DNA of 64,000 nucleotides from Clitoria ternatea (taxonomy: Eukaryota; Streptophyta; Magnoliopsida; Fabales; Fabaceae), in NCBI GenBank assembly GCA_037962975.1, contig CM075675.1:5652001-5716000 (forward strand), written 5' to 3'. Positions 33,014-45,600 of this stretch are shown one piece after another (position 1 is the stretch's first letter; each line of letters starts with the position of its first letter). Both the position numbers and the translations under genes were made by a program. Under the pieces are notes generated by a model. It had not been told where the DNA came from. It was given only the letters and a program-made list of their open reading frames with translations, and did not search any database.

Positions 33014-36000
33014 ATGAAAGCTTCCATTCTACCCATTTTCCCAAACTCACCTCTCAAAACCTCTGCCTCCTCTCTTGACTTCCTTCCAATGGCTTCCATT
33101 CCAACATTCTCTTCTTCTCTTTCATCACTTTCTCTCAATTCAAACCCCACCCACCACCACAAATCTCATTGCACTCTTCCTCTCACTTCTCTCTTCGGCA
33201 CCAGAATCACCCTCCAACGCGCCACGTCATCACGTCGTTCCCTTCCCAACACCACCAATTGCCGTGCGACATCAGCAACCGTGTCATTTAGCCTCCCCAC
33301 CCCGTAAGTTCAACTCTCTTTTCGCCAACCCCCAAGAACTGAAATGGGTCTCTCGAATTTTCTTCTGGGTCGTCTCCAAGTGCCTTAAAGTTTCCACCTT
33401 TTTGCAGGAAACCACATTCGGATACGCCCGAGAAAACCCCAAAGTGAGTTCATTGCTTTTTTGTCGTTCATCGGTGGTGTAACGACAAATTGAATCGTGT
33501 GTGTGTGTGTGTGTGTTTTGAGGTTGTTGTGTTTGGTTCAGGTGGTCAGCGAGGGCTATAAAGTCCTATGCAATGGCGGAATTGGAAGCGAGGAAGCTTA
33601 AATATCCCAACACAGGAACGGAGGCACTTCTTATGGGGATTTTAGTGGAAGGTTTGCTACAACTTTTGTCTTTTTGAATTTCATTAATAGCATGTTTTTC
33701 AATTGAAAACTAGTGATTTTGCCGTTGAACTTGTACAATGCTAGAATAAATTCTCTTAATGGTAGTGGAGACTTCTAGTAAAGTGAGTTATTCTGATTAT
33801 TATTACTGCATTTCTTGAGTAGCTATGTGATTTGAGCGTCATAGTCTTTTCAAGCACACACCCCTTTTTGAGGGATGGTAGAAGTATAGAAGCATAAACA
33901 ATGCAGTATTAGAATTTAGAATTATTATCCTTAGTTTGGGGTTTCAATTCCTTACTCCTACGAATGGAAAGTACCCTTTGATCTGCCTCCTACTCCTTTG
34001 TGCAGTGACTGTTAGGGCAGAAGATTAGTCTTATGGCTACCGGTTGAGGGAATACCCTGGGAGACTAAGAATTATTACCCTTAGTGGCACTGCTCTACTT
34101 GATTTTGTATAGGATGTATCAAACAAAAAATGAATGATAATATAATACTACCTCCGGTTCCAAATATAAGCAAATGTACCTAACTTCACACATATTAAGA
34201 ATAATAGTTGGAGGTAGTTATTTGCATTAATGTTACCACATATTTGATTTAATTTTCTAAAATACCCTTAGTATCATTTATTACATAAAGAATTAGTGGT
34301 CTTGAAAATATATATGATGAGGACATATTTGATAAACAAGCATTTAATGACATTAGAAAAGTCTAATTTTGCTTATATTAAGGGACCAAAAAATTCCACT
34401 AAAATTTGTTTATATTTGGAACCGGAGGTAGTACAATTTTTGTGATATTCTAGCTCAGCTTACTTGAATAAGAAAAAGTATTTAAAGAAGGTGCAAGTTT
34501 GGGAGGACTTTAGATATAGCCAATGCATCATATTGTGCAATTGCCATTAATTGCATGCCAAAATTTGTATCCTTCCAAGTTCCAGTATGAACTACATTGC
34601 ATTCTTGGAATGGATGGAAAACCAGTAGTTAGGGTATAAGTTATAACTGTGGCTGCTAAATATTTAAATATTTTTATTGTATGCCATAGCTGTTTTGTGG
34701 TCATATTTGCATCATATATACCATTTTCTTTCTTTCTTCCCAACTATTAAACAGTACTCTGAAAACGTGGATGGGTTTAACTTTGAGCAGAACTGTTCAA
34801 TCATTATTAGTAATTAGGATAGTCCTTTTTCTGACCTATCATTCATTGATAGTTGAATTTCACTGCCATGATTTTTAGTGTATACCCTTCTAATTTTCAA
34901 CTGGATGCATGCTCTTCGTTGTATTGATTTTAGTGTGGGCCAATCTTCTTTTATTAATTTATGAGCCCTGAGCTTGAATACCTCATGAGGATAGACGCAC
35001 AATTTAGCTTTGTCGTATGTTAATATACTGGACATGCAGGAAGGACTTGCATCTGTCCTAAAACTCAATAAATATTCCATTATTCTCAATTAAAAAACAT
35101 TGCTGGATCTGAAAAAGAAGGGATCAGAGGTAAAAGTAAAATGTTATCCTCTCTTTCGTCTCCCCAAATGATTTATAGGTTCAACAATAATATATCACGA
35201 GGCAGACATACTCAAGTTTAAATTCATTGAAGGTAGTCATCTACTATGTGAGGAATTGTATTAACGGGAAAGAAAAAGGGTATTGTGTATATGCCCATGG
35301 ATAGTTCCTTTGCCACTATAAATTCAGATGCAGTAAGCTAAACCAAATGTTCTATTCAAAATGTGACACTAGAGTCTATTATTCTTATTCATTTAGTTTA
35401 TTTGAAATAAATTCCTTTCTAAATATAGTTAGCAAGATCCTGCCTTGTGGATTAGTAGAGGCAAGTGTGCCTTTTGTTTGTCCTTGAGCACTTAATTAAT
35501 TTAAATGTTGTTCTGGCTTTGTGCCTTTTGTATACCCTTGAACGCTTAATCAACTTTTGTTATTCTTCTAGGAACAAGTAGAGCTGCAAAATTCTTGAGA
35601 GCCAATGGAATTACTCTTTTCAAAGTACGTGAAGAAACAGTGGAGCTACTTGGGAAATCTGACTTGTATTTCTTCAGCCCCGAACACCCTCCACTGACTG
35701 AACCAGCCCAGAAAGCCCTTGATTGGGCAATTGAGGAGAAATTGAAGTCTGGTATGCGTGGTTTCTGCTATGACAAGCATCAACTAGTAGTTTGAAATGG
35801 AATGAAATATCCAGTTTTCAGATATTTTTCCTTCTTGTGGATTACTTGATGCATGGAATGAAATCTATTGTTGAGTTTGCAAGGTCAAGTAAAAAGAAGC
35901 TTTTAAGTTTGTGCCTCTTATATTAAAAATAGGCCAAAGCATGAAAAAGGATTTTAAATGGCATCTATTGTTCTCCATTGCTTAATACTTAATATAAACT

Positions 36001-36859
36001 GAAATTTTGGTAATATGAAATCCTCATCCATGTCTATAGTTCGCTTAATATAGTGTTTGGCCTAGCAAATTTGAGCTTCTCAACTCATTAAATGTACAAA
36101 AGCTATCACAAAAGAAAAGAGTCTTTGGATAGGTATTTCCATGGATAGAGATAAAGATAGGGATCCTCTAGATCTTGCTTGATTCACTATTTCCATTTTT
36201 TTCTCTTTTGTTAATAAAGAATACATAAAAACAAGCTTCTAGATTGGCTAATTTTAGGAACTTCTCCTTCTCTCTTCTAAATCCCAAGACCTAGTAAGTA
36301 GTACACTAGCAAGCAGTTTTTTTACTCAGAAGTGACTTTCAAGTTAAAAAATTATGAAATACCAAACACTTCAATTTCCAAGCTCATGTAAAATTTTATG
36401 CCAAATCCTACCTAAATTATGGCTAAGTTAGTTAACCATATCGATTTCCTTAATCATGTCCAAGTCACCTTGTGATGTTGCATTGCTACAATTTTGATCT
36501 TTATCCTGCTTCCTGACAATGATAAACTTGTATTGTTTTCTTTTGTGTACTTACTAAAATTTTGATATAAAATATAGGTGAAGGAGGAGAAATAAACGTG
36601 ACACGTTTAGTTCTAGGAATTTGGTCACAAAAAGAATCAGCCGGTCAAAAGATCTTGGCTACTCTAGGTTTTGATGATGAGAAAGCCAAAGAACTTGCTA
36701 AACTAGTAAGTGACTCAAGTTTGGTTGCTTTGGTTGGCTGAGCCCCCTCAATGTCAATGTAAAAAACATGATTTATCTCAATGTCAATGTAAATAACATG
36801 ATTTATGTTTCTTGCAGATTGATGGAGATGTTGATTTGAGTTTCAAAAAGCAAGCTTAA
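33014..36859 (+). CDS. CLPT1: CLPT1-like plastid Clp protease accessory protein
   Basis: CLPT proteins resemble the N-terminal (double Clp-N) domain of ClpC chaperones and associate with the ClpP/R core of the plastid stroma, stabilising the holocomplex. Six exons join in phase: 33014-33303, 33408-33443, 33542-33651, 35572-35751, 36578-36705, 36818-36859 (786 nt, 261 residues). The N-terminus is Ser/Thr-rich and lacks acidic residues at the start, as in a chloroplast transit peptide. The mature part runs from PKWSARAIKSYAM through YPNTGTEALLMGILVEGTS, YFFSPEHPPLTEPAQKALD and ILATLGFDDEKAKEL to DVDLSFKKQA. The C-terminus favours CLPT1 over CLPT2 from my recollection of the Arabidopsis pair. 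A second in-frame ATG at 33089 (MASIPTFSSS) would give 236 residues, closer to the known length; the first ATG has A at -3 and may also be used. The long intron 3 holds a MITE. Confidence 0.93.
34148..34431. mobile_element. Stowaway-like MITE in CLPT1 intron 3
   Basis: 284 bp, flanked by TA (34146-34147 and 34432-34433), with near-perfect terminal inverted repeats of CTACCTCCGGTTCCAAATAT followed by AAGCAAA or AAACAAA. It is in the same superfamily as the elements at 11151 and 60280 but clearly a different subfamily. Confidence 0.9.
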
Positions 36860-39613
36860 GAAATTTCTTGCAAATATTTCATTGGTGCCTCTTGACCCTT
36901 GGCGTCGCAAGTTTTTCCAGGGAAAATTAACTATACTCCTTCAAGTTTATCAACAAGAGCCTGGATTAATGTGATTTGGATTTCTATGTCAAATACTGTT
37001 GTACACCAATTGGAGAGTGGAGACTGATCCATTTCTAATTCTTTTGAAGTTATACAGTTTTGTGGAAGTCAAATTTTAAGGAGTGTGTGATGGTGGAATT
37101 GCGGTCATATTCCTCATCTCTACATGTAACTTTAGTACCCTTTTGAATTTGAGCTGTGTTTGTACCATTTTCCTCCCAATGAAACTTTATAATTATGAAT
37201 TTAATTGTAATGGACCCTTGAGATCGTATGATTTGTGAAGGAAAAATGATTGATTTGATTTACGTATTAGCCGGGGTGGGGGAAAATGTTTCATTCAAAT
37301 TTCCTTCATACGCAATAGAAATGATTAAGAATAATGTGTCTTATATTAAATTAACCGGACATTATAGCTATTTAATTCAAATCTATAATATTCAATATTA
37401 ATAATGTAATAATTTAAAATCAGATTCTAAATATTATCAAATATTAATATATTGATAATATACAGCCTACTTTTATTTCAAATGTATATTTTACCTTTTT
37501 AAATTTATAGTTATTTTTTATTTCAAATATTTAATTAAAAAATTTTAATTTTGAAATTTTAATATAATATATAAAAATCATTATCTTTATATATAATAAA
37601 ATTTATAACTATTTAATATAAATATGCAATATTCAATATTAATTATACAATAATTTAAAATCAGATTCCCATATATTATCGAATATCCATATATTGAGAA
37701 TATACCATATACTTTTATTTCAAATGTATACTTTACCTATTTAAATTTATAGCTGTTTTTTATTTTTTATTTTTAATTAAAATTTTTAACTTTGAACTTT
37801 AATATAATATATAAAAATTGGAATTAAAAATTAAAATTTCTAATTTTTGATATAATAATACGAATTTTGAAATTCAATTTAAATTAAATTTATAACTATT
37901 AAAATTTCAAAATTTTAATACAATAAAATATATCCTAAACCCTAAATTTGAAATTTCATTTTTGATTTTCATTAAAAACTCAAATTAATTTAAAATTGAA
38001 ATATATAATAGTCTTAATATTCTTATTTACTATATTTATAAATCAAGAAATATATGTTAGATTAATTGTATTATCATTCTTAGTTATTCTAATTTTAATT
38101 TCCAAAATTTTAATACAATATATACATATATAAATATTTAAAAATTCATCATAGTTTAAAATTTTTAACCTTTAATATAATAAAGAAAAATTTCAAAATT
38201 TAATCTAAATTAAATTTATAACTAGTAAAATTTCATATTTGATTTTCATAAAAAAATAATTGAATTTAAAATTAAAATATAAAAATATTAAATAAACTCA
38301 TGCAACTCACGAGCTTAATCCTTAGTATAGAGTAATAAGCACCCCTTTAGACCCATATTTATAAATTTGATTTTTAAAAACTATTTTCATTTTAAAAGTT
38401 TAAGGTGAAATTAATTTTTTTCAATTATGTTTTTTATAATTAATGTATCTCTTTTTTATCATTGTCATTTTGACCAATGAATAAAGTCGAGATTTAGAAA
38501 TGAGACTTAGTAGTTGAAATATTATTTATTACTAATAAATAATATAGTTAAATAAAAGTATTTTTGTTTATATTTATTTAAATAACTACACATTTAATAA
38601 TTTTTTAATCTATATGAAAAAACTTAACACAACAATTAGATATAAGATGAAGGGAGTAAAATATAATAAATTCCTACTACAGATGCGGATAGTGTGTTAG
38701 TGTCTGTTTGGTTATAAAAATAAAGTCAAGTAATAATTAACATTGGTACTATACATCATTTAAGGTGAGTTAAATTTTATTTAACTAATGAGTTAAAAAG
38801 TTATCTTTGACCAACCCTAATTAGAAAGTTTAATTGAAACTAAACAAATCTTTATTTGATATTTTAAAACTTTCATTTTAATTTTGGTAAATTATACAGA
38901 CCATTTTAAGATTTGTAAGTTACTGTCTATCTCAAACTTTTTTTAAAAAATTATAATTCACCATTAAATTTTGTGAAAGTTAAAAATCGTTATAAAATCA
39001 TAAAAATTGCCATAAATTTTAATTTATGAAATGAAGGGTAGGTTTTTGGAAAAAAAAAACAAGTGGTGATTTATGTAATTTAACTTTTAACTTTTACTTT
39101 GTAAAATGATGATTATTTTAGTCATTTTGTTATTTGCTTTTTCGTTTTTTGTCATTTCAAAAGATTTTACTCTTTTTTTACTTTTAAAACTTTTAAATAA
39201 CAACTTCATTGACACGAGTTGGTAAATTTTTATTCTTTAGTTTTATTTTTTATTTAATAATAATTAAAAACATGTTATTTTTCTATTTTCTAAAATTCTT
39301 ACAGAATAAAATAAAAAATATTTTTTAAGGTTAAATAATAAAGATGATTTAGAGAAAGTTATAAAATAACTTATTATTCAACTTTTATTTATTTATTTAT
39401 GCATTTCAGTGTTTCCATCCAAGCTTCCAATTCCTTCCTTCCCTCCTTCCATTCCATACCCATCAAATTCACAATTTTGGGGACACAGAAATTACAAATC
39501 AGAAGAACCAACTCACCCCCTATCTCCCGCCAAGCATAAACCCTAATCGAGGGTTTAACGAAACAAACACTCTCTATCGTGCTTCGCAACACTCCACACT
39601 GTGTGTATCTGTC
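36860..39613. other. CLPT1 3' flank, AT-rich spacer and CPSF160 promoter
   Basis: The first 300 or so bases are the likely CLPT1 3' untranslated region. From 37260 to 39380 the sequence is extremely AT-rich with no coding signal. The last 200 bases before 39614 become GC-balanced and should hold the CPSF160 leader. Confidence 0.5.
37363..37830. repeat. imperfect direct repeat, about 240-bp period
   Basis: Two diverged copies stand head to tail (about 37363-37602 and 37603-37830). Shared landmarks in the same order are CAATATTCAATATTAA-type sequence, AATTTAAAATCAGATTC, ACTTTTATTTCAAATGTATA and TTTAATATAATATATAAAAA. Confidence 0.75.
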
Positions 39614-42600
39614 ATGAGTTTCGCTGCCTACAAGCTGATGCAATGCCCCACCGGCATTGAAAACTGCGCCTCCGGTTTCCTCACTCATTCCCGTGCCGAC
39701 TTCGTTCCTCTTCCCTCCACCGACGACCTCGACTCCGAGTGGCCCTCCCGTCCCCGCCACGCCGGCCCCCTCCCCAACCTCGTTGTCACCGCCGCCAACG
39801 TCCTTGAACTGTACGTCGTCCGTCTCCAAGAGGACCAGCCTCCCAAGGCCGCCGACTCCCGCCGCGCTGCGCTCCTCGACGGCATTGCCGGGGCTTCGCT
39901 CGAGCTCGTTTGCCATTACAGGTTCCACCTTTTTGCTGTTCTTGAACTTGAATTGCTTTTGGTTTAGCTTGTTTTGGGGGAAACAGTGAAATATTAATAT
40001 TGTTTGATTTGGGAGTTTTCTGAACTGAACACTGCTTGAAATGTGGAATTGAGAAGCAATTGATTATTGATTTGGTGATTGGGGGTTTCGGGGAGGACAA
40101 CTCTTAGTCACACTGGAATTTTGATTTGTGTTTGGTTCGGCTTATTTTTGAAGGAATAATGAGATTGTTTTGGTTGGGAATTTTCTCAATTGAACACAGC
40201 TTGGAATGTGAGATTGAGTAGTGTTGTTTTAAGTGTTGTGGATTAAGCTAGGGTAAAGTTTAGGTACAGAGTTTTAAGTGTTGTTTGTTTGGTGATATTG
40301 TCCAATTAAAATTGAGGACTAAGTAGTTAATATCATTGGGGCTTTGGTTAGAGTTTCACTTTGATAATCTGCATGTGATATATAAAAGCCAGCATTAAAG
40401 GTTACACAAGTTACTAAGATGAAATTGTACCTGATTATGTGTGGATTTGCTGAGATTAGAATGTCACATGACATGAAGAGCACAGTTTTTGTTTCTTTAA
40501 CTTCTATTTTTGTTTATTTTACAATTGTTAATAGAAAATGCCCTACCTTTTTTTAAAAGCTAGCTCATAAGTTAAGGGTTGTCACAAGCTTTAGAAGGTG
40601 TATACTAGCCATATTCTTCGGATGTGAGACTTATCTTAACATCTTAACGCACCCTCCTCACGCTCCAGATTAAACATCTAGTGCATGAAGTTTGTAGTAC
40701 TAGACATCTGTGGGTGACTGAACATTCAAGACAGATTAGTCTTTGATACCATATTAAAAAATGACGGGTCTAATTCAACCCAAAAGTTAGCTCATGAGTT
40801 AAAAGTTGTCTCAAGCTTTAAAAGGTGTATATTGATCATATTCCTAGTCGATATGAGACGTATTTCAATAGATTGCGCGGCGGTAATTTAGTTTTTGATA
40901 GTTGTTTGTGTTTTATTAGCTTTTGTGTATATGATTCAGGTTGCATGGTAATGTTGAAACTCTGGCTGTGTTGAGCATTGGAGGTGGTGACAGTTCTAGG
41001 AAGAGAGATTCTATCATCTTAACTTTTGAAGATGCTAAGATTTCAGTTCTTGAGTATGATGACTCTATTCACGGACTTCGCACTAGGTGAGTGGATATGT
41101 TTAAATTAGCATTTGAACAAAGATGATAGAAATTCAATTGATGGAAATTGAATTCCTTAGGATTTTAAATTTCTAATAATTTTCATATGCTCCATCCAAA
41201 ATACAAGGTTAGTGGATTGACTTATAGCATGTAAGTTGAGAATGAGTAGTCATGTCATGTGCTTCCAACTTTTGGAGTTTATCTCTTACATGTCTAAAAG
41301 ATCTCGCTTATTTGTTGTCTTTAACTCTGTTTCTACCTTCTAGTTCTTTGCATTGTTTTGAGGGTCCAGAATGGTTTCATCTGAAAAGAGGAAGAGAACA
41401 ATTTGCAAGAGGACCGGTGGTAAAGGTTGATCCTCAAGGAAGGTGTGGTGGAGTTCTTATCTATGATTTGCAAATGATAATACTAAAAGCTACTCAGGTT
41501 TATCCTCTATGCCTTGTATAATTGAAATTGTTTGTGTAGTGTACTATCTTATTTCCTTTGTAGAAGTACAGGGTTATGTGAAAAAGAAATCATTATTCAT
41601 CTGAAGGAGAAGAGGAACAGGCTGCGATGCCCAATCTCTTTACATTTCTGAAAAGGGAACTCCTTCGAAACATTCATTAGTTCCTTAAATGTTGATTCAC
41701 TCTTTGATTTCATCCATCTTTTTTGGTGAACAGTAGATCTGGACTTAAGATTCCTGTGGAATTGATTCATGACGATGTAGCTACGGGTTCTGTTTTAGGG
41801 CCTGTTTGTTTAAGCTTTTTTTAGAAAAATGATATTGAAAATGCATCAAAAAGTAATTTATAGTGTACAGGTTTTATGGGGAAAAGTTGTATTTTGCTTG
41901 TTTATAATTATAAAAATGACATCTGTTTTGAAGGTAGTTAAATTGTGTTTTTTTCCTGAAAAGCTATTCAAAACAGTTTCTCAAAATAAGAAAAAGTCTA
42001 ATTTATTAGGTTATTTTAGATTCTTATTTATTAGACAGTTGGAAGGGTGCGTCTGTATATCCATCTTATTTTTCCCAGTGGCCTCTATATTATATCCCAT
42101 CATGTTTTGTCTCTCTTCTCTTTCATTTAGTGGTTATTGTGCAGAGTATAGAGGAAATTATGAGGGATTGTTTTTGGTTGTGTTGTAGGGTAACAGGTTA
42201 ACTAGAGACCACCTCATTAGTTAGGAGATTTTCTGTAGACCTAAGAAGAGGTTTGGGTTTTGGTAATTTGGTATAGTTTTTGAGGATTTCTTATCCCCTT
42301 GCATTTGTTCTTGGACCATAATGACATCACCAATGATTAGTAGTCGTTCTGATCCCATGGGATCAAAATGACTACTAATTAGAGTCACACGCATAATGAT
42401 GCAAACAGCCATAATTCTAATAGTACAAGCATAAAAATCAAGACATTTTAAAATGAAATAGGGTACACAGCCTCAATCCAACCAACTGTAAGAGATTTAG
42501 GAATGTAAATATGGAAGCAAGTGAATTGTCAAAACAAAATCGAATCATATAAATTAATTTTTACAGTATAATGGCTATTTCCGTCATACTGCAAGTGCAT

Positions 42601-45600
42601 TACATTTACTCATGAAGCTATTCTATATTCAGTTGATCTTGAAATCAAAGATCAGTAAGAAAGACTTTTTTTGAGACATTATGTTAATTTACCTAATATT
42701 TATTGCCACGTGTTTCTTTGAATTGTCAATTGTGGAAAAGATTTGCTGCATGGATGCCTATTACTTAAGCAATGCCATATCTAGAGTGCTCTTAATTGCA
42801 AAAGTTGCAACTTAGCATTACATCCTGTGATCCACCTAAGTTCTAGAATCTGATTGATTGTAATTCATATTCTTAGTGTGTTTTCTCATCAGAAAATTTC
42901 TTTTCTGGTTGTATATTTTTATCGTGTTTTAACTTTTTCTATTCATGTATTATTGATGTCAGGCTGGTTCTGGTTTAGTTGGGGAGGATGATTCCTTGGG
43001 TTCTTCAGGTGCAATTGCTGCTCGTATTGAATCATCTTACATGATAAACCTACGTGACTTGGATATGAGGCATGTGAAGGATTTTACATTTGTTCATGGT
43101 GAGTGTCAGAGTATTATTATTTGGAATTTTGTCACTAGTATTTATAAATGGTAGTTTTTATTTAGGAGACAGAATTTGGATTAAGTTTATGGTAAAATGG
43201 AAACATGGTTGTTACAAGTAATATCAATGAGTTTCAATGAATAGAAGGGTGCTCTTATTTCTATTTTAATTTTGTGGGGTGGGAGGTGGGGGGAGAGAAA
43301 ATGAGGCCCAATCAAGAAAGTAGAAAGGAACTATCATTGACGACGATATCTCCACCTTTTTTTTGGGCAATAATGATATCTCTACTTTGTCAGCAGTAAT
43401 AAGCAGGCTCCTATTGGTGAACCATCCTGCACATATATTTACTTCACAGTATAGGTGAGTTAAATGAAGCAAATAACTTTAATCCAACCATAACAAATGC
43501 GACAAAAAAGTTCTCTGTAACTGAACTTTGCCTTTGTACACAACATAAAAATTTTACTCTTGTTAAGTTTGCCAGGTTATAGTTTACATTTAAAAGAAAA
43601 TGTGATTGTATGCATTTACATTTTTGATTATTTGCTATGGAGAGTAACGATAAATCATTACTTGGAGTCTCAGGACTATATTTCTAGCCTTAATGAATTT
43701 TTACATTAATTCTCTAGTTAATAATTGAATAAGAGAATTTGGTCTGCTATATGCATGCATTTCAACCCATTCATACACTGGGGAAAGGACCAACTTTACT
43801 GTATGATTATAATACATGCTTCAAATGTGTTATTTATACAACTATGTAAGCATTTATTTTTGTTTTTTGCATATTAAACTGACTGTTTTGATCAAAATGA
43901 CATGTTTCTTAAATTCATTTTCCTCCTTGCTTATTAGCAGTGCTGTTTTGGAAGAGAAATCTGACGGTTTGGTGTTTTTGTTTCATTTATTGTTTATTGC
44001 TTTATTTTTTCTTTGTTGAAATCATTTTATTATACCTAAGTTAGTATCATATTTTATTTAATGGGGCTTTTGAAAATTTGTTCAACTTGTTTTATAGGTT
44101 ATATTGAACCTGTAATGGTGATTTTGCATGAACATGAGCTTACCTGGGCTGGGCGTGTCCCATGGAAACATCATACCTGCATGATATCAGCACTTAGTAT
44201 CAGCACCACTTTGAAGCAGCATCCACTTATTTGGTCAGCTGCTGTAAGTTCAATTACATGCCTTGATGTCACTTCAACACCATTTGTTAAAAAGTGACAT
44301 TGATTAATGGAAGTTTTTTTTATTTCTTTTTCCATCTTCAATATCCATTTTCTGTCTGTTTAGAATTTTTATTTTGTCTTATAATTTTTATTTTTATTTG
44401 CTCTTACCTTGTAGGCAAACAAAATTGAATGTGAGTAATAGTGTCTACCATTTTTTTTTTGGTCAACAATTTAGTACCTCTTTCCTGGACATCTTCTCTG
44501 TTCCTGGTTCTTCAATATGTGCATGGAGGATTTATCATATTTTGAATAGTATTTCCTCATGGAAATCGTGCATATCTCTCAATTCCAACATCGTTTGACA
44601 TCTTATTTTTTCCCCATGTAGAAAATTTTAGACTACTTTCTTAATATTGTGTCATGTTCATTTTGTCAGAATCTCCCCCATGATGTGTACAAGCTTCTTG
44701 AAGTGCCCTCACCAATAGGTGGTGTTCTTGTAATTGGTGCTAATACTATTCATTATCATAGTCAGGTAAATATGTTACATATACGGCATATGCGCCTTCT
44801 CAATTTCTGTAATTAAAAGGATATTTAAACAGAATTGTGTGTATTTTTACATTTTATAGTTTTCGGTTTACAAGCAAGTTAGGAAATAATCTAATTGTGT
44901 ATAGATTGTTTTTGCAGTCTGCTTCTTGTGCATTGGCCTTAAACAGCTATGCTGTTTCCCTTGATAGTAGGTGGTGATTCTTTCTATCTGTCTTGCTCTC
45001 TTAATATAAAAGAAAATAAAATTCTAGGCATGGATGTTCACAATTATTTGACATTACCTCCTCTTTTTCCATGTGTTGACACCCCTTTATGATGCACATT
45101 TATTAACTTCTTCCTATTGTATTTTGATAGCCTTTATAGTCATAATTACATTACTTTTCCTATTTCCATTTGATTCACATATCATATTATCATGTTCGAT
45201 ATTATTTTTGAATTGTTTTTTGTGATGATGATCCTGATATGTAATGTTCAATCATGTTTCAGTCAGGAGATGCCAAGATCAAGTTTCAATGTGGAGCTTG
45301 ATGCTGCTAATGCAACTTGGCTGTTGAGTGATGTGGCTTTACTGTCAACAAAAACTGGCGAACTCTTATTACTTACTCTTGTTTATGATGGAAGGCATGT
45401 TACTTGTCCCTTTTCATCTCCCCAGTTCACACCTCACATTCTTTTAAGTTGTGTATCATATGTTCAATTTCGCTGGGCTGGTAGTTGATTGGTAATTTGG
45501 TATTACACTCGACAAGCATGAATATGATTTTTAATTCCAGCAAGGAGAAGCTTAATATTGTTAGTACTCCAGATAACTATTTTAATGTCATAGATTTGAA

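Noticed and set aside
33075..33482. Overlapping 135-codon plus-strand frame at CLPT1
   Set aside because: It is an alternative frame of exon 1 running through introns 1 and 2; it does not give the CLPT protein.
38600..38665. A possible further Stowaway end (GAAGGGAGTA)
   Set aside because: No partner inverted end with a TA flank could be found nearby.
39389..40100. Antisense frames opposite CPSF160 exon 1
   Set aside because: They mirror the GC-rich first exon; the plus-strand frame is the recognised protein.
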